DNA of 64,000 bases from Selenomonadaceae bacterium (GCA_017535925.1 JAFXTD010000027.1:1-64000); one strand, 5' to 3'. Positions 36,324 to 45,215 are shown, counted from the stretch's first letter. A program made the numbers and translations. The notes: generated by a model from the letters alone, not told the origin.

Positions 36324-37050
36324 CGCGAACGTCATTGAAATTTTTTCGTCGGTGCAGGGCGAGGGCAAGTACATCGGTTGTCGACAAATTTTCGTGCGCC
36401 TTGCCGATTGCAATTTGAGTTGCGCCTATTGCGACACGAATTTTAATCGCGCCGAGTTTTGCAAGGTTGAAACGGCGGCGGGCTCAATGATTTTCCGCGA
36501 CGAAAAAAATCCTCTCAACGCCGCGCAGGTTGTCGAAGTCATAAAAAATTTCAGCGACGACGTTGCGACTCAAGCGGTGAGCTTCACGGGTGGCGAACCG
36601 CTTTTAAATTGGCAATTCGTTCGTGACGTGGCGGAGGCGGTTAAAAATTTCGGCGTGAAGATTTTCCTTGAGACGAACGGCACGCTCCCCGACGAGTTCG
36701 AAAAAATTTCGGACGCCGTCGATATTGTCAGCATGGATATAAAATTGCCGAGCGTAGGGAAAAATCTTTTCGCCCTGCACGAAAAATTTTTGCGAGCCGC
36801 GCAAGACAAAGACTTATATGTTAAAATCGTCGTGACGGGCGAAACGACTGCGGAAGAATTTTTTTCGGCGGTTGAGTTGATTGCCGGCGTCGACCCGAAA
36901 ATTTTTTTAATCCTGCAACCCGTGACTCCGATAAAAAATGTAAAGGCGGTCTCTGCGGAAAAAATTTTGTCCTTCCAAACCGCCGCGCTCCGCAAAATAA
37001 AAAACGTTCGCGTCATACCGCAAACGCACAAATTCATTAATCTGCTTTAG
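36316..37050 (+). CDS. queE: 7-carboxy-7-deazaguanine synthase (QueE), radical SAM enzyme
   Basis: This 244-residue radical SAM protein converts 6-carboxytetrahydropterin to 7-carboxy-7-deazaguanine. The iron-sulphur motif is DCNLSCAYCDTNFN (CxxxCxxC with the final CDT typical of QueE). The SAM-binding SFTGGEPLL and the early VQGEGKYIGCRQIFVRL block also match. The start lies inside the end of queD, indicating coupling. Its stop codon forms part of the ribosome site of the first heptosyltransferase gene, so the five genes from queD to the third transferase may be one operon. Confidence 0.92.
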   Translation: MSSANVIEIFSSVQGEGKYIGCRQIFVRLADCNLSCAYCDTNFNRAEFCKVETAAGSMIFRDEKNPLNAAQVVEVIKNFSDDVATQAVSFTGGEPLLNWQFVRDVAEAVKNFGVKIFLETNGTLPDEFEKISDAVDIVSMDIKLPSVGKNLFALHEKFLRAAQDKDLYVKIVVTGETTAEEFFSAVELIAGVDPKIFLILQPVTPIKNVKAVSAEKILSFQTAALRKIKNVRVIPQTHKFINLL

Positions 37051-37061
37051 GAGGCGTCTTT

Positions 37062-38375
37062 GTGAAACTGCACTTTTTCACCGTGAATGACATTGAGGAT
37101 TATCGAAAATATTATTCCGGTTCGGGTGAAGTACGTGAAATTATCAAGACCTCAAAAGCTCAAACCAAAGAAGATTTCGACCAAGAGGTTTTTTATCATT
37201 TCAAGAAAAATTTTTTGGATATTCCGATTGGAACTTTGGAGTCCGAAATTTGGGGCGAAACGGGTTTTCCGGGCTTGAGGTTGGATTTTAATTTCGGACT
37301 GCGCCTCGACATACCCGAAGGCAATTTCCGTGTTAAGGTCAGCGATTTTGACACTGGAGAAATTTTTTTTGACAAATACATTTCCGGCGGCAGGTTAATT
37401 TCGGTGGAACAATATTTTATTCGTTGGCAAGTCGAAATTTTTTTGAACGAGCAAGAAATTTTTTCACACGTGCTGGATTTGGAAGGGCAACCCGTCGCCG
37501 TAATGTTTAAAACCCCTTTGTTGGGAGATACAATCGCTTTTCTGCCCTACATCAGAGAGTTCAAAAAAATTCATCGTTGCAAGCTGTCGATTTGTTTGAA
37601 AGATAATTTAACCGAGCTTGTTTCGCAACTTTATCCCGACCTTATCGTAATCGACGAAATAGATTTTAAAACCTACGCAACTTATTATCCGTTCACGCTT
37701 GTTTCATCTTTTCCTTTTATACCTGCCGATTTGCGCAAAGTGCCAATAAATCGAATAGGCGGCGCGATTTTTGGAATAAATTATCTTCCGCCGAAAGCCG
37801 TCTTTGAACCGACTGCGCCGCCCGTCACGAATGAGCCCTACGTTTGCATTGCCGTGCAATCCAATTCGACAAGGAAAGGTTGGCATTATCCCGGCGGCTG
37901 GGATATTGTCGTCGATTATCTGAAAAATCTCGGCTATCGTGTTTTTTGCATTGATTTGAATGCGGAACAAACGGATCACGGATTTACAATTCGTAAGCCC
38001 GAAGGTGCGGAGGACTTCACGGGAAATCATCCTTTGCTTGAACGAGCGAATATGTTATATCACGCGGAATTTTTTATCGGCTTGAGCAGCGGACTTTCTT
38101 GGGTTGCCGATGCCGTCGGTTGTCCCGTTGTAATGATTTGCGGTTTTTCGCAAGATTGGTCTGAATTCTATACGCCGTATCGTGTCGCCAATCGTCGCGT
38201 ATGCAACGGCTGTCTTAATGACCCGCATGTCATTTTTATATCCGGCGAATGTCCTTATCATAAAAATACTCCGCGTGAGTTGGAATGTCAGAAAAAAATT
38301 TCGCCGCGCATGGTAATCGACGCCATTGAACGCTTAATTGTCGATAAAAATTTGACTCCGCCCGCGCTTCGTTGA
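37062..38375 (+). CDS. Autotransporter strand-loop-strand O-heptosyltransferase, copy 1
   Basis: This 437-residue protein resembles the bacterial autotransporter heptosyltransferase (BAHT/TibC) family, which attaches heptose to Ser/Thr of beta-solenoid adhesins in the cytoplasm. The N-terminal half has GETGFPGLRLDFNFGLRLDI; the C-terminal half is a heptosyltransferase-like GT-B fold with YPGGWDIVVDYLKNLGYRVF and GLSSGLSWVADAVGCPVVMICG. Four cysteines (381, 384, 397, 409: CNGC, ECPYH, LECQ) match the iron-binding cysteines known in TibC-type enzymes. GTG start after AGGAGG. It differs most from copies 2 and 3. No sugar-nucleotide synthesis genes adjoin it; the adhesin two genes upstream is the obvious candidate acceptor. 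Confidence 0.85.
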   Translation: MKLHFFTVNDIEDYRKYYSGSGEVREIIKTSKAQTKEDFDQEVFYHFKKNFLDIPIGTLESEIWGETGFPGLRLDFNFGLRLDIPEGNFRVKVSDFDTGEIFFDKYISGGRLISVEQYFIRWQVEIFLNEQEIFSHVLDLEGQPVAVMFKTPLLGDTIAFLPYIREFKKIHRCKLSICLKDNLTELVSQLYPDLIVIDEIDFKTYATYYPFTLVSSFPFIPADLRKVPINRIGGAIFGINYLPPKAVFEPTAPPVTNEPYVCIAVQSNSTRKGWHYPGGWDIVVDYLKNLGYRVFCIDLNAEQTDHGFTIRKPEGAEDFTGNHPLLERANMLYHAEFFIGLSSGLSWVADAVGCPVVMICGFSQDWSEFYTPYRVANRRVCNGCLNDPHVIFISGECPYHKNTPRELECQKKISPRMVIDAIERLIVDKNLTPPALR

Positions 38376-38414
38376 AAAATTTTCATTGAATAAGTTGCCA
38401 GAGGAGGTCTTTTC

Positions 38415-39731
38415 GTGAAGTTGCACTTTTTCACCGTGAATGACATTGAGGATTATAGAAAATATTATCGTTTTTCCTCAATTGTTAGAAAACTTGTCAA
38501 AGAATCGAAAGCGCGAACCAAAGAAGATTTTGACCAAGAATTTTTCCGGTATTACATAAAAAAATTATGGAATGTTCCCGAAGGAATTTTTGAATCGCGA
38601 ATTTGGGGCGAGACGGGTTTTCCGGGCTTGAGGTTGGATTTTAATTTCGGCTTGCGCCTCGACATACCCGAAGGAAATTTTCGTGTTAAGGTCAGCGATT
38701 TTGACACCGGACAAATTTGTTTCGATAAATATATTTCGAATTGCAGATTGCTTTCGGCGGAGCAATATTTCATTCGTTGGCAAGTGGAAGTCTTTTTGGA
38801 TGAGCAAAAGATTTTTTCACACGTGCTGAATCTCGAAGGGCAGCCTGTAGCAATAACTTTTAGGAATTCTTATACTTTGGGGGACTTCCTTGCTTTTTTG
38901 CCTTATCTTAGAGAGTTTAAAAAAAATCATCGTTGCAAGTTGTCGATTTGTTTGAATGATAAATTTGCCGAGCTTGTCGCGCAACTCTATCCCGACATTC
39001 CGCAAATTGACAAGGTCGATTTTCAAACTTATGCGACTTATTATCCGGTTATGTTGCAATCACCGTTTCCGTCTGTGCAAGTCGATACCCGCCAAATGCC
39101 AATGAATCGAATAGGCGGAATGCTTTGGGGAATAAATTATCTTCCGCCGAAAGCTGTCTTTGAGCCGACTGCTCCGCCCGTCACGGACGAGCCTTACGTT
39201 TGCATTTCAGTGCAGGGCTCCTCCACTATAAAATCTTGGCTATACCCCGGCGGCTGGGATGTTGTCGTCGATTATCTGAAAAATCTCGGCTATCGTGTCT
39301 TTTGCATTGATTTGAAATCCGAACAAACGAACGAAGGTTTTACGATTCGCAAGCCTGAAGGTGCGGAGGACTTCACGGGAAATCATCCTTTGCTTGAACG
39401 AGCAAACATGTTGTATCACGCGGAATTTTTTATCGGCTTGGGCAGCGGACTTTCTTGGGTTGCCGATGCCGTCGGTTGCCCCGTTGTAATGATTTGCGGC
39501 TTCTCGCAAGATTGGTTCGAATTTTATACGCCGTATCGTGTTGCCAATCGCAAAGTCTGCAACGGCTGCTTTAATGACCCGCGTGTCGTATTTATCCTTG
39601 AAAAATGTCCGTATCATAAAAATACGCCGCGTGAATTTGAATGTCAGAAAAAAATTTCGCCGCGCATGGTCATTAATGCCATTGAACGATTGGTTGTCGA
39701 TAAAAATTTGACTCCGCCCGCGCTTCGTTGA
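38415..39731 (+). CDS. Autotransporter strand-loop-strand O-heptosyltransferase, copy 2
   Basis: This second tandem paralogue (438 residues) keeps every landmark of copy 1: the GETGFPGLRLDF block, the GT-B motifs YPGGWDVVVDYLKNLGYRVF and GLGSGLSWVADAVG, and the four-cysteine site (CNGC, KCPYH, FECQ). It is closer to copy 3 than to copy 1. The 39-base gap before it, with GAGGAGGTCTT before a GTG start, is nearly the same as the gap before copy 3, so the gene and its ribosome site were duplicated together. Differences cluster in the first 40 residues and around residues 150-160 and 260-270, which could change acceptor or donor preference. Confidence 0.85.
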   Translation: MKLHFFTVNDIEDYRKYYRFSSIVRKLVKESKARTKEDFDQEFFRYYIKKLWNVPEGIFESRIWGETGFPGLRLDFNFGLRLDIPEGNFRVKVSDFDTGQICFDKYISNCRLLSAEQYFIRWQVEVFLDEQKIFSHVLNLEGQPVAITFRNSYTLGDFLAFLPYLREFKKNHRCKLSICLNDKFAELVAQLYPDIPQIDKVDFQTYATYYPVMLQSPFPSVQVDTRQMPMNRIGGMLWGINYLPPKAVFEPTAPPVTDEPYVCISVQGSSTIKSWLYPGGWDVVVDYLKNLGYRVFCIDLKSEQTNEGFTIRKPEGAEDFTGNHPLLERANMLYHAEFFIGLGSGLSWVADAVGCPVVMICGFSQDWFEFYTPYRVANRKVCNGCFNDPRVVFILEKCPYHKNTPREFECQKKISPRMVINAIERLVVDKNLTPPALR

Positions 39732-39770
39732 AAAATTTTCATTTATTAAGTTGCCAGAGGAGGTCTTGTT

Positions 39771-41087
39771 GTGAAGTTGCACTTTTTCACCGTGAATGAC
39801 ATTGAGGATTATCGAAAGAGCTATCGTTTTTCCACAGAAGGCAAAAAACTTATCAAAGAATCGAAAGCGCGAACCAAAGAAGATTTTGACCAAGAATTTT
39901 TTTATCATTACATAAAAAATTTATTGAAGGTTCCCGAAGGAATTTATGAATCGCGAATTTGGGGCGAGACGGGTTTTCCGGGCTTGAGGTTGGATTTTAA
40001 TTTCGGCTTGCGCCTCGACATACCCGAAGGAAATTTTCGTGTTAAGGTCAGCGATTTTGACACCGGACAAATTTGTTTCGACAAATGTATTTCAGGCGGT
40101 CGACTTCTTTCGGTGGAGCAATATTTTATTCGTTGGCAAGTGGAAGTTTTTTTGGATGAGCAAAAGATTTTTTCACATGTATTGAATTTCGAAGGGCAAC
40201 CTGTAACGATAACTTTTAGTACCTGCCCTCTTTTGGGGGACTTGCTTGCTTTTTTGCCTTATCTTAGAGAGTTTAAAAAAAATCATCGTTGCAAGTTGTC
40301 GATTTGTTTGAATGATAAATTTGCCGAGCTCGTTGCGCAACTCTATCCCGACATTCCGCAAATTGACAAGGTCAATTTTCAAACTTATGCAACTTATTAT
40401 CCGATTATGTTGCAATCACCGTTTCCGTCTGTGCCGGTCGATACCCGCCAAATTCCAATGAATCGAATAGGCGGAATGCTTTGGGGAATAGATTATCTTC
40501 CGCCGAAAGCTGTCTTTGAGCCGACTGCTCCGCCCGTCACGGACGAACCTTACGTTTGCATTTCTGTACAAGCATCTATGAATCGTAAGGCTTGGCTTTA
40601 TCCCGGCGGTTGGGATGTTGTCATCGATTATCTGAAAAATCTCGGCTATCGTGTCTTTTGCATTGATTTAAATTCAGAACAAACGAACGACGATCTTACG
40701 ATTCGCAAGCCCGAAGGTGCGGAGGACTTCACGGGAAATCATCCTTTGCTTGAGCGGGCGAACATGCTTTATCACGCGGAATTTTTTATCGGCTTGGGCA
40801 GCGGTTTAACATGGGTTGCCGATGCCGTCGGTTGCCCCGTTGTAATGATTTGCGGCTTCTCGCAAGATTGGTCTGAATTTTATACGCCGTATCGTGTTGC
40901 CAATCGCAAAGTCTGCAACGGCTGCTTTAATGACCCGCGAGTCTCATTTGTCCTTGAAAAATGTCCTTTTCATAAAAATACTCCGCGTGAGTTGGAATGT
41001 CAGAAAAAAATTTCGCCGCGCATGGTAATCGACAACATTGAACGATTGATTGTCGATAAAAATTTGACTCCGCCGGCTCTTGCGTGA
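39771..41087 (+). CDS. Autotransporter strand-loop-strand O-heptosyltransferase, copy 3
   Basis: This third paralogue (438 residues) is very like copy 2 through the middle but has its own sequence near residues 145-155 (TFSTCPLLGD) and 268-275. All catalytic-fold motifs and the four cysteines (CNGC, KCPFH, LECQ) are present, so none of the three copies looks decayed. GTG start after AGAGGAGG. Three intact copies in a row suggest division of labour on several sites or proteins, or dosage selection for a very large acceptor. Confidence 0.85.
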   Translation: MKLHFFTVNDIEDYRKSYRFSTEGKKLIKESKARTKEDFDQEFFYHYIKNLLKVPEGIYESRIWGETGFPGLRLDFNFGLRLDIPEGNFRVKVSDFDTGQICFDKCISGGRLLSVEQYFIRWQVEVFLDEQKIFSHVLNFEGQPVTITFSTCPLLGDLLAFLPYLREFKKNHRCKLSICLNDKFAELVAQLYPDIPQIDKVNFQTYATYYPIMLQSPFPSVPVDTRQIPMNRIGGMLWGIDYLPPKAVFEPTAPPVTDEPYVCISVQASMNRKAWLYPGGWDVVIDYLKNLGYRVFCIDLNSEQTNDDLTIRKPEGAEDFTGNHPLLERANMLYHAEFFIGLGSGLTWVADAVGCPVVMICGFSQDWSEFYTPYRVANRKVCNGCFNDPRVSFVLEKCPFHKNTPRELECQKKISPRMVIDNIERLIVDKNLTPPALA

Positions 41088-41275
41088 CTTTCTTCTACTT
41101 TTTCTTTGCATGCCCAAAGAAAAAGTTACAAAAAGAAAGGGCACCTCGCGGGGGCGTATCGGGTTAAGACAGACCCGCGCATCGCCTCGTGACTTTTAGT
41201 TGGTGCGCCGCTGTTTTTGCATCACGCAAAAGACGCGGCGGAGGCCGTCATCCATGACGGCCTCTTTTCTTTGTA
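41088..41275. other. Structured non-coding region with two strong hairpins
   Basis: No gene is seen. Positions 41098-41108 and 41115-41125 form an 11-bp perfect hairpin of CTTTTTCTTTG type, like the hairpin at 41-75. Positions 41241-41264 are a perfect 24-base palindrome (GAGGCCGTCATC and its complement) followed by TTTTCTTT, which would end the heptosyltransferase transcript. Its core occurs also at 14098-14113. A GC-rich stretch with inverted segments lies between. It may be a decayed dispersed element that supplies a terminator. Confidence 0.55.
41241..41273 (+). terminator. Terminator palindrome after the heptosyltransferase genes
   Basis: A perfect 24-base palindrome is followed by TTTTCTTT. 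Confidence 0.65.
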
Positions 41276-41371
41276 AAAAATTTTGTCGTTCGGCTGGAGG
41301 TAACTGCAGGCAGGAAAAAATTTTTCCCTGTCTAATTTTTTTTGCGTGTATTCAAAAGGAGAGTGAGCGAA

Positions 41372-42520
41372 ATGATTTATCGCGAATTGGGCAAGACGGG
41401 CTTGAAGGTCAGCGAAATCGGTATGGGTTGCGAAGGCTTCGGCGAAGAAAATTGCGCAATGACAAAAAAACTTTTCGACACGGCTCAAGAGGCAGGCGTG
41501 AATTATTTTGATTTGTATACTTCCAATCCCGCGGTAAGAGAGGCAGTCGGTGAGGCTCTGCGCGGACGGCGTGAAAAATTTATTGCGCAATCGCATATTT
41601 GTTCCGTGTGGCAGAACGGGCAATACAAAAGGACGCGCAAGTTGTCGGAGGCTAAAGCCGGCTTTGAAGAATCACTCAAGCAACTGCAGACGGATTATAT
41701 TGATGTCGGCACGATTCACTACTGCGACGCCCTCGACGATTGGCAGGAAATTGTTTCGGGCGGCATTTTGGATTACGCTCGCGAACTCAAAGCGGCGGGA
41801 AAAATTCGGCACATAGGCTTAAGCAGTCACAATCCTCAAGTTGCGTTGAAGGCAGTCGAAAGCGGCGCGATTGAAGTCCTCATGTTCAGCGTCAATCCCT
41901 GCTACGATTTATTGCCCGCCTCCGAAGATGTCGAGCAACTTTGGGCTCCCGAAAATTACGAGGCGAATTTAACGAACATGGATCCCGACCGCCAAAGACT
42001 TTACGAGACCTGTCAAAGATTGGGCGTCGGTATCACGGTCATGAAATGTTTCGGCGGCGGCGATTTGCTTGACGCTCAACTTTCGCCGGCGGGTGTTGCC
42101 TTGACTCCGAATCAATGCATCCATTACGCTTTGAGTCGTCCCGGTGTCGTTTGTGTTTTGGCTGGAGCGCATTCCGTCGAACAACTCAAGCAGAGCATTT
42201 CCTACGAGGAGGCGACCGACGCGGAAAAAGATTATGCGTTGACTTTCGCGAGCTTCCCGAAAATTTCTTGGCAAGGGCATTGCGTCTACTGCAGCCACTG
42301 CGCGCCCTGCGTCAAGAAGATTGACATTGCTTCCGTCACGAAGTTTTTGCACTTGGCGGAGGCGCAAAAAACTATTCCCGAAACCGTCCGCGAACATTAT
42401 GCGATTTTGAAACATCACGCGGGCGAGTGCATTCAATGCGGCGTCTGTGAAACGCGTTGCCCGTTCGGCGTCAATATCCGTGAAAACATGCGGAAGGCAA
42501 AAAATTTGTTTGGTTATTGA
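41372..42520 (+). CDS. Aldo/keto reductase with C-terminal ferredoxin-like Fe-S domain
   Basis: This 382-residue protein has an aldo/keto reductase barrel (about residues 1-270; YRELGKTGLKVSEIGMG at the start) and a C-terminal cysteine-rich segment. Two clusters appear: CVYCSHCAPC near 296 and CIQCGVCETRCPFGV near 345, the latter a ferredoxin-type 4Fe-4S motif. This architecture is common in anaerobes and the physiological substrate is generally unknown. The usual catalytic Asp-Tyr pair region reads NYFDLYTSNP. The ATG at 41372 follows AAAGGAGAG. A small ORF and a flavodoxin gene follow closely, suggesting a low-potential electron-transfer unit. Confidence 0.85.
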   Translation: MIYRELGKTGLKVSEIGMGCEGFGEENCAMTKKLFDTAQEAGVNYFDLYTSNPAVREAVGEALRGRREKFIAQSHICSVWQNGQYKRTRKLSEAKAGFEESLKQLQTDYIDVGTIHYCDALDDWQEIVSGGILDYARELKAAGKIRHIGLSSHNPQVALKAVESGAIEVLMFSVNPCYDLLPASEDVEQLWAPENYEANLTNMDPDRQRLYETCQRLGVGITVMKCFGGGDLLDAQLSPAGVALTPNQCIHYALSRPGVVCVLAGAHSVEQLKQSISYEEATDAEKDYALTFASFPKISWQGHCVYCSHCAPCVKKIDIASVTKFLHLAEAQKTIPETVREHYAILKHHAGECIQCGVCETRCPFGVNIRENMRKAKNLFGY

Positions 42521-42532
42521 GGAGGGATTGAA

Positions 42533-42718
42533 ATGTTTGAAGACGGCGCGAGGATTGATGATATTTTGAACGTTTTGAAAAAGCCGACTTTGGACAAAAA
42601 CAAAAACAAAGAAGACAATCAAGTTTCAGATTCGGCAATTCGTTACGAGTCACAAAGAAATATCGGCGACAGTAATATCAGATTTGAATTTGCGAGGAAA
42701 CCGGAGGCATTATTATGA
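42533..42718 (+). CDS. Small hypothetical protein between reductase and flavodoxin
   Basis: This 61-residue, charged protein is unrecognised. It is supported as a gene by GAGGAGG eight bases before its ATG, a 12-base gap from the reductase and a four-base ATGA overlap with the flavodoxin start. It is rich in Asp, Asn, Lys and Arg, with no membrane segment and no cysteine. It may serve mainly to couple translation of the flavodoxin or be a small partner of the two redox proteins. Confidence 0.6.
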   Translation: MFEDGARIDDILNVLKKPTLDKNKNKEDNQVSDSAIRYESQRNIGDSNIRFEFARKPEALL

Positions 42719-43200
42719 GTAAAAAATTGGTTGCATTTTTTTCGGCGAGCGGCTCAACGCGCAAACTTGCCAAGACGCTTGCAGAGGTCGTCAACGCTGA
42801 CACTTACGAAATTAAACCCGCGACGCTTTACACCGGCAAAGACTTGAATTGGAACGATTCGAAGTCACGCTCTTCGGTTGAGATGGCGGATATAAATTCT
42901 CGTCCCGCGCTTGCAGACAAGGACGCAAAAATTTCCGAATACGATACAATTTTCTTGGGCTTTCCGATTTGGTGGTACGTCGCGCCTCACATTATCAACA
43001 GCTTCCTTGAGAGCTACGACTTCGGCGGCAAGACGATTGTAATTTTCGCAACGTCGGGCGGTTCGGGCTTCGGCGAAACTCTTTCACAACTCAAGCCTTC
43101 CTGCGCGAACTCAACGATTTGGATTCAAGGCAGAGTCTTTCGCGGGCGCACCGACAAAAATACTTTGAGCGATTGGGTCAAGACTTTGGCAATCGATTAA
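42715..43200 (+). CDS. Flavodoxin family protein
   Basis: This 161-residue protein has the flavodoxin-like fold: LVAFFSASGSTRKLAKTLAEV forms the FMN phosphate loop, followed by DTIFLGFPIWWYVAPHIINSF and FATSGGSGFGETLSQL, typical of the small FMN proteins near aldo/keto reductases. It probably carries electrons or acts as a quinone or enone reductase partner. Its start overlaps the preceding small ORF by four bases and a terminator follows. Confidence 0.88.
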   Translation: MSKKLVAFFSASGSTRKLAKTLAEVVNADTYEIKPATLYTGKDLNWNDSKSRSSVEMADINSRPALADKDAKISEYDTIFLGFPIWWYVAPHIINSFLESYDFGGKTIVIFATSGGSGFGETLSQLKPSCANSTIWIQGRVFRGRTDKNTLSDWVKTLAID

Positions 43201-43227
43201 AAAAATTTTTTCAAGCAAAAAAAATTT

Positions 43228-43255
43228 CCCCCTCCGATTCGGAAGGGGGTTTTAA
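43228..43255. terminator. Bidirectional terminator between flavodoxin and 3D-domain genes
   Basis: CCCCCTCC and GGAAGGGGG pair with A-rich and T-rich flanks on the two sides, so it can stop both converging transcripts. Confidence 0.8.
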
Positions 43256-43269
43256 ATTTTGTCAAGTAT

Positions 43270-44232
43270 TCAATCAAGGATGTAGATGTCAATGATTTGG
43301 CGACCGAATTCAAAACATTCGGCGACGCTGTCAAACGCAACGTCAATCTTGTGACCGACAATCGCGCCGCCCGTGTCTTCAGCTACCGCGTAGCCGTAAC
43401 CGGGAATAAAAACTCTTGTGCCGAGCGGAATAATACTTGGGTCGGTTGCAATGACTCCGTGTTGGCAAATTGTTCCGAGAGCCGTGTAAGCACTCAAGCC
43501 GGGCTCCGCGCTGCTGTAAGCCGTTGCCTCGACACGAATCACACGACTGAACGCGGGAATATCATTTGAAAAGGCGTAGTCGTTCGAAGTGAAGAAGTCT
43601 TCGCCGTTGAGAGCTGAATAAGTTCTGTAGCCGCAAATTCCGTCCGCCTGCATGCCGCGACTGCTTTGGAAATCTTTAAGGGCGTCAATAACATCCGCGT
43701 CTGCAATGCCGTCAATGTCTCCGTCATAAAAGCCGAACTCAACCAATTTATTTTGAAGGTGGACAACGCCGTCGCCTTCCATGCCGAGCTTTATGGTATC
43801 GCCCACGCCCGCATATTTTGCAACTTCGCTGACAGTATTTACGAGGTTCAAGACAGAGCCGACGGAACTTGCCGAACTCACTGCACCGGCAACAGTCTTT
43901 TCGTGGTCGGGAACGTAATCGCCGGGCTTGTAGGTCGTTATGTCAATTTCGTCGTAAGCCGCCGCCCGCAAAAGTTTGTAGGTCTGCGCGCCGCACACTC
44001 CGTCCACTTCAAGACCGAGTGCCTCTTGAAAATTCTTGATGGCTTCAACCGTTGCCTCACCGTAAACGCCGTCCGCCGCCACTTGAAGAAGATTTTGTGC
44101 TATCAAATAATCTTGAATCTCTTTTACTTCTTTGCCTCTGTCGCCGTACTTCAACGCAGCCGCCGAGCAGAAACTTGAAAGGCACACGGCGAAAATCAGA
44201 ATCAGCGTCGAAAGAACTCGCCTCAACTTCAT
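43270..44232 (-). CDS. Secreted cell-wall protein: two peptidoglycan-binding domains and a 3D domain
   Basis: This 320-residue protein has a signal peptide (residues 1-25), a PG-binding domain (about 30-90; LKYGDRGKEVKEIQDYL), a second one (about 145-208) and a C-terminal 3D domain (about 235-320). The three aspartates of the 3D domain are seen in ATDPSIIPLGTRVFIP, AEDTGG and KIDVAF, the same active-site type as MltA/YocH lytic enzymes. It probably binds and cuts peptidoglycan. It lies head to head with the flagellar rod and ring operon and might help make room for the rod, which is an inference. The ATG at 44232 is preferred over a GTG nine bases upstream that overlaps the ribosome site. Confidence 0.82.
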   Translation of the reverse strand: MKLRRVLSTLILIFAVCLSSFCSAAALKYGDRGKEVKEIQDYLIAQNLLQVAADGVYGEATVEAIKNFQEALGLEVDGVCGAQTYKLLRAAAYDEIDITTYKPGDYVPDHEKTVAGAVSSASSVGSVLNLVNTVSEVAKYAGVGDTIKLGMEGDGVVHLQNKLVEFGFYDGDIDGIADADVIDALKDFQSSRGMQADGICGYRTYSALNGEDFFTSNDYAFSNDIPAFSRVIRVEATAYSSAEPGLSAYTALGTICQHGVIATDPSIIPLGTRVFIPGYGYAVAEDTGGAIVGHKIDVAFDSVAECFEFGRQIIDIYILD

Positions 44233-44324
44233 TTCCTCCACCTCGTTTAACCGTTCATTAATTTTTGGCGATTATATCAACCCTTGCTGAAAATCTTATG
44301 GCAAACGAAAATTTTTTTGGCGGC

Positions 44325-44353
44325 TTGCAAAATTTTTTAACGCAGGATAAAAT
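44325..44353 (+). promoter_or_regulatory. Putative sigma-70 promoter of the flgG operon
   Basis: TTGCAA at 44325-44330, a 17-base spacer and TAAAAT at 44348-44353 lie 70 bases before flgG. No sigma-28-type box was seen here. Confidence 0.5.
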
Positions 44354-44423
44354 CTTGACGATAAATAAATGTGGATAGAAATTTACAAGGACGTTAAAGA
44401 TAAATAAAGGAGATGCATTAGTT

Positions 44424-45215
44424 ATGATGAGAGCTTTATGGTCGGCGGCGTCGGGCATGAAGGCGCAGCAGACGAATATGGACATAGTGGCGCACAACAT
44501 TGCAAACGTCGACACCTACGGCAACAAAAAAGTTCGCGCCGAATTCCACGATTTACTTTATCAAACACTGCGCGACGCGGGCGGCACTTCCGGCAACGGC
44601 ACACAATTTCCTCAAGGTTTGCAAATCGGTTTGGGCGTCAAAGTTGCGGCAACCCACAGAGTCTTCACGCAAGGACCTCTTCAAACAACCGACAACCCCA
44701 GCGACGTAGGCATTCAAGGCGACGGCTTCTTTCAAGTTCAACTGCCCGACGGCTCGACGGCTTACACTCGTGACGGTGCTTTTAAACTTGATTCGGATCG
44801 TCGTCTCGTGACAAGCGACGGTTATTTGCTTGTCCCGAACATTACGCTCGATGAAAACGCTCCCATCAGCAGTTTGGTTATCAGCTCCGACGGTCGCGTT
44901 TCAGATACTCCTGCCGGCGGCGAACAAACCGAAATCGGACAGATAACTCTCGTGCGTTTCGTCAACCCCGAAGGTCTTTATGCTTACGGCAGAAATCTTT
45001 TCTTGGAAACAACGGCGTCCGGTGCTCCGATTGAAAGTGAACCCGGTCAAGACGGCGCGGGCGTCCTTGAACAAAATACTTTGGAAATGTCCAGCGTGCA
45101 AATCGTCGAGGAAATGGTCAACATGATTGTTTCCCAGCGCGCTTATGAATCAAATGCAAAGGCGGTCACGACTTCCGACTCCATGCTTGAGACTGCCAAC
45201 CAGTTGAAAAGGTAA
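44424..45215 (+). CDS. flgG: Flagellar distal rod protein FlgG
   Basis: This 263-residue rod protein has the conserved N-terminus (RALWSAASGMKAQQTNMDIVAHNIANVDTYG, the family rod motif) and the C-terminal helix VEEMVNMIVSQRAYESNAKAVTTSDSMLETANQLKR; each lies within the axial-protein D0 domain. The length and the TSDSMLETANQLKR ending favour FlgG over FlgF. It forms the drive-shaft section crossing the P and L rings. Two ATGs in tandem lie after an AAAGGAG site; the first is used. Its stop codon opens a TAATGCG repeat that runs into flgA. Confidence 0.9.
   Translation: MMRALWSAASGMKAQQTNMDIVAHNIANVDTYGNKKVRAEFHDLLYQTLRDAGGTSGNGTQFPQGLQIGLGVKVAATHRVFTQGPLQTTDNPSDVGIQGDGFFQVQLPDGSTAYTRDGAFKLDSDRRLVTSDGYLLVPNITLDENAPISSLVISSDGRVSDTPAGGEQTEIGQITLVRFVNPEGLYAYGRNLFLETTASGAPIESEPGQDGAGVLEQNTLEMSSVQIVEEMVNMIVSQRAYESNAKAVTTSDSMLETANQLKR

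Noticed and set aside
44424-45215. Assignment as FlgF (proximal rod) considered
   Set aside because: The C-terminal TSDSMLETANQLKR pattern, the length and the order before flgA-flgH-flgI fit FlgG better.
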